From the NCBI RefSeq assembly GCF_013359735.1, contig NZ_JABFMX010000006.1, positions 131,990-195,989 on the forward strand: a stretch of DNA of 64,000 bases, written 5' to 3'. Of the stretch, positions 53,657-63,046 are shown piece after piece. Each line of letters starts with the position of its first letter. Position 1 is the first letter of the stretch. The notes below the pieces were generated by a model, which ran no database searches, was not told the DNA's origin, and saw only the letters and a program-made list of their open reading frames with translations. A program made the position numbers and the translations under genes. This DNA is from Arthrobacter sp. C9C5 (lineage in GTDB: Bacteria; Actinomycetota; Actinomycetes; Actinomycetales; Micrococcaceae).

Positions 53657-55816
53657 ATGGCCAGCCACGCTGCCGCCGCCGCCGGGCCGTCCCCGGCCCC
53701 CACCGCGCAAGCGGCCCCCGCACCGCAACACCACGAACCGCAGGCGGCCATGAGCCACCGGCAGATCATGGAAGCGCTGACCGGCCTGCTGGCGGCGTTC
53801 TTCACTGCCATCCTGAGCAGCACCATCGTTGCCAACGCGCTACCCACCATCATGTCCGAGCTCAAGGGCACCCAGACGGACTTCGCCTGGGTCATCACGG
53901 CCGCACTGCTGGCCAACGCGGCCACCACCCCGATCTGGGGCAAGCTGGCGGACCTCTTCAACAAGAAAGTCCTCGTCCAGCTCAGCATCGTGATCTTCGT
54001 GGCCGGCTCCGTCATGGCGGGCCTGTCCGAGACCATCCCGCTGCTGCTGACCGCCCGCGTCATCCAGGGCATCGCGATGGGCGGCCTCACCGCCCTGGCG
54101 CAGGCTATCATCGGCTCGATGATCCCGCCGCGCGACCGCGGCAAGTACTCCGGTTACATGGGCGGCGTCATGGCCGTCGGCACCGCCGGTGGCCCGCTGC
54201 TCGGCGGCTTTATCGTGGACAGCCCGCTCGGCTGGCGCTGGACCTTCTTCGTCTGCGTCCCGCTCGCCGTCGTCGCCTTGATCCTGCTGCAGGTCACGCT
54301 GAAGATCCAGCACGTCAAGCGCCCGGCCAAGATCGACTGGCTCGGCTCCATCCTGCTGACCTCCGGCGTCAGCCTGCTGCTGATCTGGGTTTCCTTCGCC
54401 GGCAACCCCGACTACTACGACTGGTGGTCCTGGCAGACGGTCGCCATGGTGGGCGGCGGCATCGTGCTCCTCGGCCTGCTGGTGCTGGTGGAATCCAAGG
54501 TGGCCCAGCCCATCATCCCGCTCAAGATCATCTCGGAGCGCACCACCGCCCTCGCGATCCTCGCCTCCGTGGCCGTCGGCGTGGGCATGTTCGGCTCCTC
54601 GACGTTCCTGGGCCAGTACTTCCAGGTGGCCCGCGGTGCCACCCCCACCGAAGCCGGCCTGCTCACGCTGCCCATGATCGCGGGCAACCTGATCGGTTCC
54701 GTGCTCTCCGGCCAGCTGATCAGCCGGACCGGCAAGTGGAAGCGTTACCTGATCGCGGGCGCCGTCGCGCTGATCGGCGGCCTCGGCCTGGCCGGCAGCA
54801 TGGACCACACCACGGAGCTCTGGCTGACCGGGATCTACACGGCCATCCTCGGCATCGGGCTGGGCTTGCTGATGCAGAACCTCGTCCTCGCCGTCCAGAA
54901 CACGGTCCAGGCCAAGGACATCGGCACGGCCAGCGCCTCGGTTGCCTTCTTCCGGTCCGTCGGCGGCGCCATCGGCGTCTCGGTCCTCGGCGCCGTGCTG
55001 GGCAACCGGGTCAAGGATCTTGCCGTGGAAGGCCTCGCTGCCGCCGGAATCAAAGTCCCGGCAGGATCCGCGGGGGCCAGCATGGACCTCAAGGACATGC
55101 CCGCGCCGATCCGCGACATCATGCGGGCCGCCTATGGTGACGCGATCGCAGAGGTCTTCCTGATCTCCGCCATCATCGGTCTTGTGGCGCTGGTGGCCAT
55201 CCTGTTCATCAAGGAAAAGCCGCTGCGCCGCACCGTCGACATCCGGTCGGAAGCCTCGGCCTCCGGCGCGGTCACCGGTTCCGGTGCCGACGTCGACGCC
55301 GGGGCAGCTGCCCACGCCGCCGCCGCTTCCGCCCCCGCAGCGGGGCCCGCCACCGCTCCCACGGCGGGGCACGACGCCACCGCGACCGGCATCGTCGACC
55401 TGGACCGCGAGTTCATCGAGGTCCTGAGCCGGCAGCGCGCCACCGGGTCCCGTTTCCCCGACTCCGCGAGGCTGGGTGCGGACAACCGCCAGAACAGCGA
55501 CGGCGAAGCCAGGGCCGAGCGTGAAAGCGCCCGGCTCCGGGCCCGGACCATGGTGGCGGAGGCGCGCGCCGACGACGTCGACGTCGTGCCACTGCTGCTC
55601 CAGACCCAGCGGTTGCTGGCCGAGCAGCAGGTGCAGCTGGCGGATGCCCTGCGTGCCGTCCACGAGCAGGCGGCGGAACAGCGCGCGATCGCGGCCGAAC
55701 AGGCCCGGGTGGCGGAGCAGCTCACCACCCTGCGGCGCCAGCTCGCCAAGGAACGCAAGCTCCAGCGCGCTGCGGCCGACTACATCGCCACGCAGGGCCG
55801 GCACCGCGGCGAGTAA
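53657..55816 (+). CDS. DHA2-type MFS efflux pump with long coiled-coil C-terminal tail
   Basis: Fourteen-helix drug:H+ antiporter of 719 residues. The motifs FFTAILSSTIVANALPTIMSEL (helix 1, motif D1-like) and GKLADLFNKKVLV (motif A), and motif C near PRDRGKYSGYMGGVMAVGTAGGP, fit the EmrB/DHA2 family. The membrane part ends near residue 525. The last 195 residues are cytosolic: a Ala/Pro/Gly-rich spacer, then a charged Glu/Gln/Arg helix with heptads (LLQTQRLLAEQQVQLADALR to LAKERKLQR). Normal DHA2 pumps stop near 480-530. GAGGAG 7 nt before ATG 53657 supports the start. Confidence 0.92.
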   Translation: MASHAAAAAGPSPAPTAQAAPAPQHHEPQAAMSHRQIMEALTGLLAAFFTAILSSTIVANALPTIMSELKGTQTDFAWVITAALLANAATTPIWGKLADLFNKKVLVQLSIVIFVAGSVMAGLSETIPLLLTARVIQGIAMGGLTALAQAIIGSMIPPRDRGKYSGYMGGVMAVGTAGGPLLGGFIVDSPLGWRWTFFVCVPLAVVALILLQVTLKIQHVKRPAKIDWLGSILLTSGVSLLLIWVSFAGNPDYYDWWSWQTVAMVGGGIVLLGLLVLVESKVAQPIIPLKIISERTTALAILASVAVGVGMFGSSTFLGQYFQVARGATPTEAGLLTLPMIAGNLIGSVLSGQLISRTGKWKRYLIAGAVALIGGLGLAGSMDHTTELWLTGIYTAILGIGLGLLMQNLVLAVQNTVQAKDIGTASASVAFFRSVGGAIGVSVLGAVLGNRVKDLAVEGLAAAGIKVPAGSAGASMDLKDMPAPIRDIMRAAYGDAIAEVFLISAIIGLVALVAILFIKEKPLRRTVDIRSEASASGAVTGSGADVDAGAAAHAAAASAPAAGPATAPTAGHDATATGIVDLDREFIEVLSRQRATGSRFPDSARLGADNRQNSDGEARAERESARLRARTMVAEARADDVDVVPLLLQTQRLLAEQQVQLADALRAVHEQAAEQRAIAAEQARVAEQLTTLRRQLAKERKLQRAAADYIATQGRHRGE

Positions 55817-55831
55817 ACGACCCAACGAAAG

Positions 55832-55874
55832 CGGTCCCGCGTCTCCCTTCCGGGGGAGCCGCGGGGCCGTTTTT
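55832..55874 (+). terminator. Rho-independent terminator after the DHA2 pump
   Basis: CGGTCCCGCG (55832-55841) pairs with CGCGGGGCCG (55860-55869) with an inner CTCCC/GGGAG stem, followed by TTTTT (55870-55874). The pairing is good but not perfect. Confidence 0.75.
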
Positions 55875-56080
55875 GGACACCTCGGCGCCCCTGACGGTGG
55901 CCGAGACAGCGGTTAAGTACAACGATTGGCTGACATCCGCAGCTGGAGGTTTCACCCCGGCACGGGATTTCGTAGAGTGGGACAGCCAAGGCTGTCGGTC
56001 CCGGCTGCTAATACTTTCCTTGTTCGTCTGCTGTTCTTCCTCTTCTGCGCTTCATGAACCATTTTTAAGGACCCGTGGGC

Positions 56081-57814
56081 ATGCTTGTCACCCTCATACG
56101 GCGCTATTCCAAGCCGTATCTGCCGTACATTGCGGCCGTCATCATCTTCCAGTTGGCCTCCACCATCGCGGCGCTGTACCTGCCCAGCCTCAACGCCCAA
56201 ATCATCGACGAGGGAGTCTCCCGCGGCGACACGGACTACATCTGGCGCACCGGCGCTCTCATGCTCGGTGTCGCCCTGGTCCAGGTGGTCACCGCGATCG
56301 CCGGTGTGTACTTCGGTTCCAAGGCCGCGATGGCGTTCGGCCGGGACCTGCGCCGGGGCGTCTTCCGCAAGGTCAGCAGCTTCTCCGCCAGGGACGTCAA
56401 CGTCTTCGGCGCCCCGACGCTGATCACCCGCGGCACCAACGACGTCCAGCAGGTCCAGATGCTCATGCTGATGGGGCTGAACTTCATGGTGGCCACGCCC
56501 ATCATGTGCATCGGCGGCATCGTCATGGCCCTCCGCGAGGACCTGAACCTGTCCTGGCTGGTCTGGGTCTCCGTCCCGCTGCTGGTGGTCGTGGTCGGCT
56601 ACCTCGTGGTCCGCCTGATGCCGCTGTTCCGTTCCATGCAGGCCAAGATCGACCGGCTCAACGGCATCCTGCGCGAGCAGATCATCGGCATCCGCGTGGT
56701 CCGTGCGTTCGTCCGCGAGCCGCACGAAGCGCAGCGCTTTGGCGCCGCCAATAAGGAACTCACCGACGTCTCGCTCAAGATCGGTGCCTTGTTCGTGCTG
56801 ATGTTCCCGGCGATCGGGATGATCCTGCACGTTTCCACCGCCGCCGTGCTCTGGTTCGGCGGCCAGCGGGTCGACGCCGGGGAGATGCAGGTGGGGTCGC
56901 TAACGGCGTTCCTGCAGTACCTCCTGCAGATCCTGATGGCCGTCATGATGGGCACGTTCATGGCGATGATGATCCCGCGCGCCTCCGTCTGCGCGGACCG
57001 GATCGGCGAGGTGCTCGACGTCGAACCCTCCATTCACGAGCCGCTCGCCCCCGTGGCGCCCGCCGCCAAAGCCGGCCGGGTGGAGTTCCGGAACGTCTCC
57101 TTCGCCTACCCCGGCGCGGAGGCGCCGGTGCTCAGCGACATCAGCTTCACCGCCGAGCCCGGCCAGACCGTCGCGATCATCGGGTCCACCGGCGCCGGCA
57201 AGACGACCCTGCTGGCGCTGCTGCCGCGGCTCTTCGACGCCGCCTCCGGCGAGGTGCTGCTCGACGGCGTCCCGGTCACCGAACTGGACCGCGCCGAAAT
57301 CACCGGGCGCGTCGCGATGGTGCCCCAACGGCCCTACCTGTTCTCCGGCAGCATCGAGCACAATCTGCGCTTCGGCAAGTCCGAAGCGACCGACGAGGAA
57401 CTCTGGGACGCCCTCACGGTGGCCCAGGCCGCCGACTTCGTCCGTGAAAAGAAGAACGGACTCGGCGCCCGGATTTCCCAGGGCGGCACCAACGTCTCCG
57501 GCGGCCAGCGCCAGCGGCTCTGCATCGCCCGCGCACTCGTCACCGAACCCAAGGTCTTCCTGTTCGACGACTCCTTCTCCGCCCTGGATGTCGCCACCGA
57601 CGCCCGGCTGCGCAAGGCGCTCAAGGCCAAGACCGCGGACGCCACCGTCATCATCGTGGGCCAGCGCGTCTCCACCATCGCCGACGCGGACCAGATCCTC
57701 GTACTGGACAACGGCCGGATCGTGGACCGCGGAACCCACGAGGAGCTCCTCGCCAGCTCCAGCACCTACCAGGAAATCGTCGAATCCCAGCTGACCGCGG
57801 AGGCCATCGCATGA
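56081..57814 (+). CDS. ABC exporter half, degenerate ATP site (heterodimer subunit 1)
   Basis: Half-transporter of 577 residues with a six-helix membrane domain (about 10-300). Its ATPase has Walker A GSTGAGKTT (368), a good signature VSGGQRQ (472) and Walker B VFLFDDSF in which the catalytic Glu is replaced by Asp497. This is the mark of the degenerate-site subunit in heterodimeric exporters such as TM287/288 or BmrCD. AAGGA 9 nt before ATG 56081 supports that start. It overlaps the partner gene as ATGA. The substrate is unknown. Confidence 0.92.
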   Translation: MLVTLIRRYSKPYLPYIAAVIIFQLASTIAALYLPSLNAQIIDEGVSRGDTDYIWRTGALMLGVALVQVVTAIAGVYFGSKAAMAFGRDLRRGVFRKVSSFSARDVNVFGAPTLITRGTNDVQQVQMLMLMGLNFMVATPIMCIGGIVMALREDLNLSWLVWVSVPLLVVVVGYLVVRLMPLFRSMQAKIDRLNGILREQIIGIRVVRAFVREPHEAQRFGAANKELTDVSLKIGALFVLMFPAIGMILHVSTAAVLWFGGQRVDAGEMQVGSLTAFLQYLLQILMAVMMGTFMAMMIPRASVCADRIGEVLDVEPSIHEPLAPVAPAAKAGRVEFRNVSFAYPGAEAPVLSDISFTAEPGQTVAIIGSTGAGKTTLLALLPRLFDAASGEVLLDGVPVTELDRAEITGRVAMVPQRPYLFSGSIEHNLRFGKSEATDEELWDALTVAQAADFVREKKNGLGARISQGGTNVSGGQRQRLCIARALVTEPKVFLFDDSFSALDVATDARLRKALKAKTADATVIIVGQRVSTIADADQILVLDNGRIVDRGTHEELLASSSTYQEIVESQLTAEAIA

Positions 57815-59877
57815 GCACCAACGAAAAGCTCAGCCACGACGCCGCCGGCAACGCTCCCTACGAAGCGCCCGTCGAGGCCCCCGCCGAGGCCGCCGAGGAG
57901 GACTTCTACGAGGAGGAATTCACTCCCGGTGAAGCCGACGGCGGCATGTTCGGCGCCGTGCCGGCGAAGAAGGCCCAGCACTTCTGGCCCTCGGCGAAGC
58001 GGCTGATGGGCCTGCTGAAACCCGAGCGGGCCGGCATCGCCGCCGTCCTCGCGATGGTGACAGTCGCCGTCGTCCTCAACGTGATTGCCCCGCGCATCCT
58101 CGGCCAGGCGATGGACGTGATCTTCGGGGGAGTGGTCGGCAAGCAGCTGCCGGCCGGCGCCACCAAGGACCAGTTCATCGCCGGACTGCGCTCCCAGGGC
58201 CAGGACAACTTCGCGGACATGCTGGCCCGGATGGACGTCGTACCCGGGGTGGGCATCGACTTCCAGAAGCTCGCCTTCCTGATCAGCGTGGTCCTGGTGA
58301 TGTACTTCGTCGCGAACATTTTCCTGTGGCTGCAAGGGTACGTCCTGAACGTGCTCGTCATGCGCGTGGTCCGCAGGCTGCGCGACGACACTGAGAAGAA
58401 GCTGAACAAACTCCCGCTGAACTACTTCGACACCCGCCAGCGCGGCGACACGCTTTCCCGCGTCACGAACGACGTCGACAACATCCAGCAGGCCCTGCAG
58501 CAGGCGTTCGCGCAGCTGGTGAACTCCGCCCTGACCGTGATCGGCATCGTGATCATGATGTTCATCGTGTCCTGGCAGCTGGCCCTGATCGCGCTCATCG
58601 CCCTCCCGCTCTCGGGGGTTGCCGCCGGCATCATCGGCGCCCGCAGCCAGAAGCTCTTCGCCGCGCAGTGGAAGAACACCGGCGAGCTCAACGGCCAGAT
58701 CGAGGAGTCGTTCTCCGGCCACGACCTGGTCCGCGTCTTTGGCCGCGACGCCGACATGCTGGCCCGCTTCGACGAACGGAACGAGGAGCTCTACAAGGCC
58801 AGCTTCGGCGCCCAGTTCGTCTCCGGCATGATCATGCCGGTCATGCAGTTCGTCTCGTACCTCAGCTACGTGGGGATCGCCGTCGTCGGCGGGCTGCGGG
58901 TGGCCTCGGGCGGGATGAGCCTGGGCGACGCCACGGCGTTCATCCAGTACTCGCGTGAGTTCACCCAGCCGCTGGGGCAGATGGCCGGCATGGCCAACAT
59001 GCTGCAGTCCGGCGTGGCCTCCGCCGAGCGGGTCTTCGAGTTCCTCGACGCCGACGAACAGGACGCCGAGACCGCCGTCGAGCACCTCCCGGCCAAAACC
59101 GACGGGCACGTCGAGTTCAAGCACGTCACCTTCAGCTACACGCCGGACAAGCCGCTGATCGAGGACCTGTCCTTCACCGCCGAGCCTGGGCACACCGTGG
59201 CCATCGTTGGCCCGACCGGGGCGGGCAAGACCACCCTGGTGAACCTCGTGATGCGCTTCTATGAGCTCAACGCCGGGGCCATCACGCTCGACGGCGTCGA
59301 CGTCACCCGGCTCAGCCGCGCCGAGCTGCGTTCCAAGGTGGGCATGGTCCTGCAGGACGCGTGGCTATTCGGCGGCACGATTTACGAGAACATCCGCTAC
59401 GGCAAGCTGGACGCCACCGAGGACCAGATCATGGCGGCGTCGAAGGCCACCTTCGTGGACCGCTTCGTCCGGGCGCTGCCGGAGGGCTACAACACCGTCA
59501 TCGACGAGGAAGGCAACAACGTCAGCGCCGGGGAGAAGCAGCTGATCACCATTGCGCGCGCCTTCGTGGCCAACCCCTCGCTGCTGATCCTGGACGAGGC
59601 CACCAGCTCGGTGGACACCCGCACCGAGGTCCTGGTCCAGAAGGCCATGGCCGCGCTCCGCACCGAGCGGACCAGCTTCGTGATCGCCCACCGCCTCTCC
59701 ACCATTCGGGACGCGGACACCATCCTGGTGATGGAGGCCGGACGGATCGTCGAACAGGGCCGGCACGCGGAACTCCTGGAACTGCGGGGTGCTTACTACC
59801 GCCTGTACATGTCCCAGTTCGCCGGTGAGGACGCCGAGACTTCCCTCGTGGAAGAGCCGACGGCGGTGCACAGCTGA
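57811..59877 (+). CDS. ABC exporter half, catalytic ATP site (heterodimer subunit 2)
   Basis: Partner half-transporter of 688 residues. A very acidic cytosolic N-terminus (about 1-50, many Glu) precedes the membrane domain. Its ATPase has Walker A GPTGAGKTT (467), Walker B LLILDEATSS with Glu596, and IAHRLST, but the signature is altered to VSAGEKQ (571). The good signature of subunit 1 completes the catalytic site here, and this altered signature faces the Asp497 site. The pair is therefore asymmetric, as in known heterodimers. Overlap with the upstream gene fixes the start. Confidence 0.93.
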   Translation: MSTNEKLSHDAAGNAPYEAPVEAPAEAAEEDFYEEEFTPGEADGGMFGAVPAKKAQHFWPSAKRLMGLLKPERAGIAAVLAMVTVAVVLNVIAPRILGQAMDVIFGGVVGKQLPAGATKDQFIAGLRSQGQDNFADMLARMDVVPGVGIDFQKLAFLISVVLVMYFVANIFLWLQGYVLNVLVMRVVRRLRDDTEKKLNKLPLNYFDTRQRGDTLSRVTNDVDNIQQALQQAFAQLVNSALTVIGIVIMMFIVSWQLALIALIALPLSGVAAGIIGARSQKLFAAQWKNTGELNGQIEESFSGHDLVRVFGRDADMLARFDERNEELYKASFGAQFVSGMIMPVMQFVSYLSYVGIAVVGGLRVASGGMSLGDATAFIQYSREFTQPLGQMAGMANMLQSGVASAERVFEFLDADEQDAETAVEHLPAKTDGHVEFKHVTFSYTPDKPLIEDLSFTAEPGHTVAIVGPTGAGKTTLVNLVMRFYELNAGAITLDGVDVTRLSRAELRSKVGMVLQDAWLFGGTIYENIRYGKLDATEDQIMAASKATFVDRFVRALPEGYNTVIDEEGNNVSAGEKQLITIARAFVANPSLLILDEATSSVDTRTEVLVQKAMAALRTERTSFVIAHRLSTIRDADTILVMEAGRIVEQGRHAELLELRGAYYRLYMSQFAGEDAETSLVEEPTAVHS

Positions 59878-59921
59878 GCGCCGGGACCGGGGCCGGGACC
59901 ATCGAACCCCAGCGCCTCGAG

Positions 59922-60365
59922 GTGCAGGTGCCGATGCGCTGGGGCGATATGGACGCCTACGGCCACATCAACAATGTGCAGATCGTCCGGATCCTGGAAG
60001 AGGCCCGCATCGCCGCCTTCGGGCCGCCGCGCGGAGCGGGCCTGCCCGGCATTGAACCCCAGGTGTCGCTCTTCAACGACGTCCCGGAGGGCACGCTGGC
60101 GCTGGTCGTGGAGCATAAGATCCGCTACGTCCGGACGCTCGAATACCGCAACGTCCCGGCCGTGGTGCAGCTGTGGGTCGGCGCGGTCAAAGGTGCCAGC
60201 TTCGACATCCACTACCTGGTCCAGGACCCCGTCACCGGCGAAGACTGCGTCAAGGCGAGCAGCCACCTCGCGTTCGTGGACGAGGCCACCGGGCGGGTGC
60301 TGCGGCTGACCCCGGAGCAGAAGGCAAAGCTCGCGCCTTTCGCGGCTGCCCGCCAGACCCACTAG
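59922..60365 (+). CDS. Hotdog-fold acyl-CoA thioesterase (4HBT family)
   Basis: Protein of about 147 residues. RWGDMDAYGHINNVQIVRILEEAR is the 4HBT active-site strand and helix with the nucleophilic-base Asp, as in YbgC/FadM-type thioesterases. KIRYVRTLEYRNVPAVVQLWVG and VKASSHLAFVDEATGR complete the fold. The start is uncertain: GTG 59922 is used here, and GTG 59928 has GAGG at better spacing. It follows the exporter by 44 nt on the same strand. Confidence 0.87.
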   Translation: MQVPMRWGDMDAYGHINNVQIVRILEEARIAAFGPPRGAGLPGIEPQVSLFNDVPEGTLALVVEHKIRYVRTLEYRNVPAVVQLWVGAVKGASFDIHYLVQDPVTGEDCVKASSHLAFVDEATGRVLRLTPEQKAKLAPFAAARQTH

Positions 60366-60448
60366 CCCCTACCTCGCGGCCGGGATCGGTCCTAGACTGA
60401 ACAGGCCCGCGGGAAGCCGGCAGGATGAAAACCTTAGGAGCACGGATC

Positions 60449-60703
60449 ATGGCCAAGCGAAGCAAGATGAAGGCGCGGAAGAAGACCTGGAAAGAACTCT
60501 CGCCGATGGCTAAGTTCGGCACCATCACGGCGGCCGTCGTCCAGCTCTCCCTCCTTATTGCCGCCCAGCGCGACATCTCGCGCCGCCCGGCGGAGGAGAT
60601 CCGCGGCAGCAAAGCGCTCTGGCGGGCAGCCACCCTCATCAACTTCGTCGGCCCGGGCAGCTATTTCACCTTCGGCGTTAAGCGCCGCCCGGCCGTCAAG
60701 TAA
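60449..60703 (+). CDS. Small basic membrane protein
   Basis: Protein of 84 residues: a strongly basic start (MAKRSKMKARKKTWKEL), one hydrophobic helix (FGTITAAVVQLSLLIAAQ) and a second short hydrophobic stretch (NFVGPGSYFTFGV). AGGAG 8 nt before ATG 60449 favours this start over the in-frame ATG at 60425. Such proteins recall the phospholipase D-nuclease N-terminal (PLDc_N) domain, but I am not certain. Function unknown. Confidence 0.7.
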   Translation: MAKRSKMKARKKTWKELSPMAKFGTITAAVVQLSLLIAAQRDISRRPAEEIRGSKALWRAATLINFVGPGSYFTFGVKRRPAVK

Positions 60704-60817
60704 GGCCCCGACCGCCCCTCTGCGGGCGCTGTGGGAAGCACGGAACGAAGCTACTCACCGGTAGCTAGGATCGACGGCGTGATGCGGGCGTTCAGCTTAA
60801 GCCTGTAAATTGAAGGC

Positions 60818-63046
60818 ATGACCCCCAACAAAAAGCCCGCCATGCACCGCGCCCTCGGCATCTCCAAAGAGATCGAAGACGCGGCGTGGTTTGTGCTTGG
60901 CCCGGGGCTGCTCGGCAAGGCGTCGCCGCTGGACGGCAGGACCCGGACGTGGTCGGTTGCGGCGGCCTCGGAGTTGCTGGAGCGGCTGGAGCGGGGCATC
61001 CCGGACCCCAAGGCGCCGATGATGACCAACCTCCGCGAAAACCTTGAAGGCGCCACCCGCGGGGCTAAGCAGCTGGCCGTGGAGCTATTGTTCCTGCAGT
61101 CGCTGCCGCTGGCGCACGAGGTGAAGTCGCTGAAGGTCAAGCGGGCCCGCGTGGCAGAGGCCGCGTCCTGGCTGGAGCCGCCGCTGGAGCTCCCCGACGA
61201 ACTCTACGCGGGCATGACGGACCACGGCGTGATCCGGGACCGCACCGCTGAGTTCAACTGGACCATCTGGGACCACCTCAAGTGGCTCTGCCGCTTCGTC
61301 CGGCATGTCGCCCAGCGACCGGCCGGCGTCGTCCAGGCCGCAATCAAGGACCCGCTGGCCTTCCACGAACTCACCATTGGCACCCCGGAAGACCAGCCCG
61401 CCATCCGCCGCAGCATCGAATTCCTGGTCTGGCCGGCCTACTTCGAGCCCGTCGTGGCCGACGTCGAACGCCAGGAGATCAGGGATGCCTTCGCCTCCCT
61501 GGTTGGCGGCGCCAAGGGCGACACCGACGAGGAAGTCTCCGCGGACATCCACCGGATCCGGCTGCACCTCGACGAGCAGGCCGGGCAGCGGATCGACTGG
61601 TACTCGCGGCAATTGGTCAGCCAGTGGCGGAAGGTGGGCGACCCCGGCCGCCGCGCCTGGCTGCTGCGCAGCCACCACGACAACGCCGAGGTGCTCGCCG
61701 CCTGGCAGGAGGAGGAGGCGGTGACGCTCGACGTCGAACATCTCCGCCTGTTGGACCCGGGTGTGACCGCGGGCCTGGTCCAGCACGCCGTGGACGAGGA
61801 CTACAAGCACCTCAGCTACGTGGAGCGCGAGGACACCAAGACCGCCGTGTTCGCCTTCCTGACCGTGATGAAACCGGGCGACCTCACGCTGTACCAGAAC
61901 TCCGGGACTGTCCGCGTGGGCGTGGTGCTGGGCGAACCCGAACACCATGATGACAACCGCCGGCTGCGCCGCAAGGTCCGCTGGTTCGACGAGGTCCACT
62001 CGACGGCCGAACTGCCCCGCCACGTGCAGCGGCAGCTGGCCAGCTCGGGGCTCATCGTGGACGTCACCCGGGTGATCCAGGCGCTCGAGACCCTGCTCCC
62101 GGCCGAAGCCGAGGCAGAGGCCGACGACGGCGCCGAGCTGGACGCCGTCGTCGAGCCCTGCGAGGGATTCCGGCCGCTGACGGCGGAATTCGCCGCTTCC
62201 CTGCACATGGACCTCGAACCGCTGCAGGAAATCGCCGAACTGCTGGAGGAAAACCGCCAACTGGTGCTCTACGGCCCGCCCGGCACCGGCAAGACCTACC
62301 TGGCCAAGCACCTCGCCGCCGAACTGGCCGGGGACACCAGCGATGAGCGGGTCAAACTCGTCCAGTTCCACCCCTCCTACGCCTACGAGGACTTCTTCGA
62401 GGGCTACCGGCCGGACAAGACCGACGAGGGCCAGGTGTCCTTCAAGCTGGTGGCCGGACCGCTCCGCCGGCTGGCCGAGGAGGCCGCCAAACCCGGCAAC
62501 GAGAGCAAACCGTACTTCCTGATCATCGATGAGATGAATCGGGCCAACCTGGCGAAGGTCTTCGGCGAGCTGTACTTCCTGCTGGAGTACCGCGACGACC
62601 GGATCTACCTGCAGTACAGCCCCACGGAGCCGTTCTCGCTGCCGGACAACCTGTACATCATTGGCACCATGAACACCGCGGACCGCTCCATCGCGATGAT
62701 GGACGCAGCCATCCGCCGCCGGTTCTCCTTCATCGAACTGCATCCCAACACCGAACCGGTGAGGGGCTCGCTGCTGCGCTTCCTGCAGGCCCGCGACCTG
62801 GACACGACGCCGGCGCTGCTGCTCGACGAACTGAACAACGCCATCGACGAGTGGGACCGGGACCTGATGATCGGGCCGTCCTACTTCATGAAGAAGGCCG
62901 CCCAGACCCCCACCGGGCTGCGCCGGATCTGGAAGTACGAGCTGATGCCGCTGCTGGAGGAGCACTATCACGGCCAGCTCAACCGGGCGCAGCTGGAGGA
63001 ACGGTTCGGTCTGGAGCAACTGTTGAGCCGCCTTGCGCGCGTCTAG
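60818..63046 (+). CDS. mcrB: McrB-like AAA+ GTPase with EVE-like reader domain
   Basis: Motor subunit of a type IV, modification-dependent restriction system, 742 residues. The N-terminal 310 residues are unfamiliar and may set specificity. About residues 320-420 look like an EVE/PUA-type modified-base reader (TAVFAFLTVMKPGDLTLYQ, VRVGVVLGE, RRKVRWFDEV). The AAA+ domain has Walker A GPPGTGKT (486-493), PSYAYEDFFEGYRP, Walker B LIIDEMNRA (568-576) and the family motif GTMNTADRS, then RRRFSF. TAAATT (60806-60811) lies 6 nt before the ATG, suggesting a leaderless mRNA. Confidence 0.9.
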   Translation: MTPNKKPAMHRALGISKEIEDAAWFVLGPGLLGKASPLDGRTRTWSVAAASELLERLERGIPDPKAPMMTNLRENLEGATRGAKQLAVELLFLQSLPLAHEVKSLKVKRARVAEAASWLEPPLELPDELYAGMTDHGVIRDRTAEFNWTIWDHLKWLCRFVRHVAQRPAGVVQAAIKDPLAFHELTIGTPEDQPAIRRSIEFLVWPAYFEPVVADVERQEIRDAFASLVGGAKGDTDEEVSADIHRIRLHLDEQAGQRIDWYSRQLVSQWRKVGDPGRRAWLLRSHHDNAEVLAAWQEEEAVTLDVEHLRLLDPGVTAGLVQHAVDEDYKHLSYVEREDTKTAVFAFLTVMKPGDLTLYQNSGTVRVGVVLGEPEHHDDNRRLRRKVRWFDEVHSTAELPRHVQRQLASSGLIVDVTRVIQALETLLPAEAEAEADDGAELDAVVEPCEGFRPLTAEFAASLHMDLEPLQEIAELLEENRQLVLYGPPGTGKTYLAKHLAAELAGDTSDERVKLVQFHPSYAYEDFFEGYRPDKTDEGQVSFKLVAGPLRRLAEEAAKPGNESKPYFLIIDEMNRANLAKVFGELYFLLEYRDDRIYLQYSPTEPFSLPDNLYIIGTMNTADRSIAMMDAAIRRRFSFIELHPNTEPVRGSLLRFLQARDLDTTPALLLDELNNAIDEWDRDLMIGPSYFMKKAAQTPTGLRRIWKYELMPLLEEHYHGQLNRAQLEERFGLEQLLSRLARV

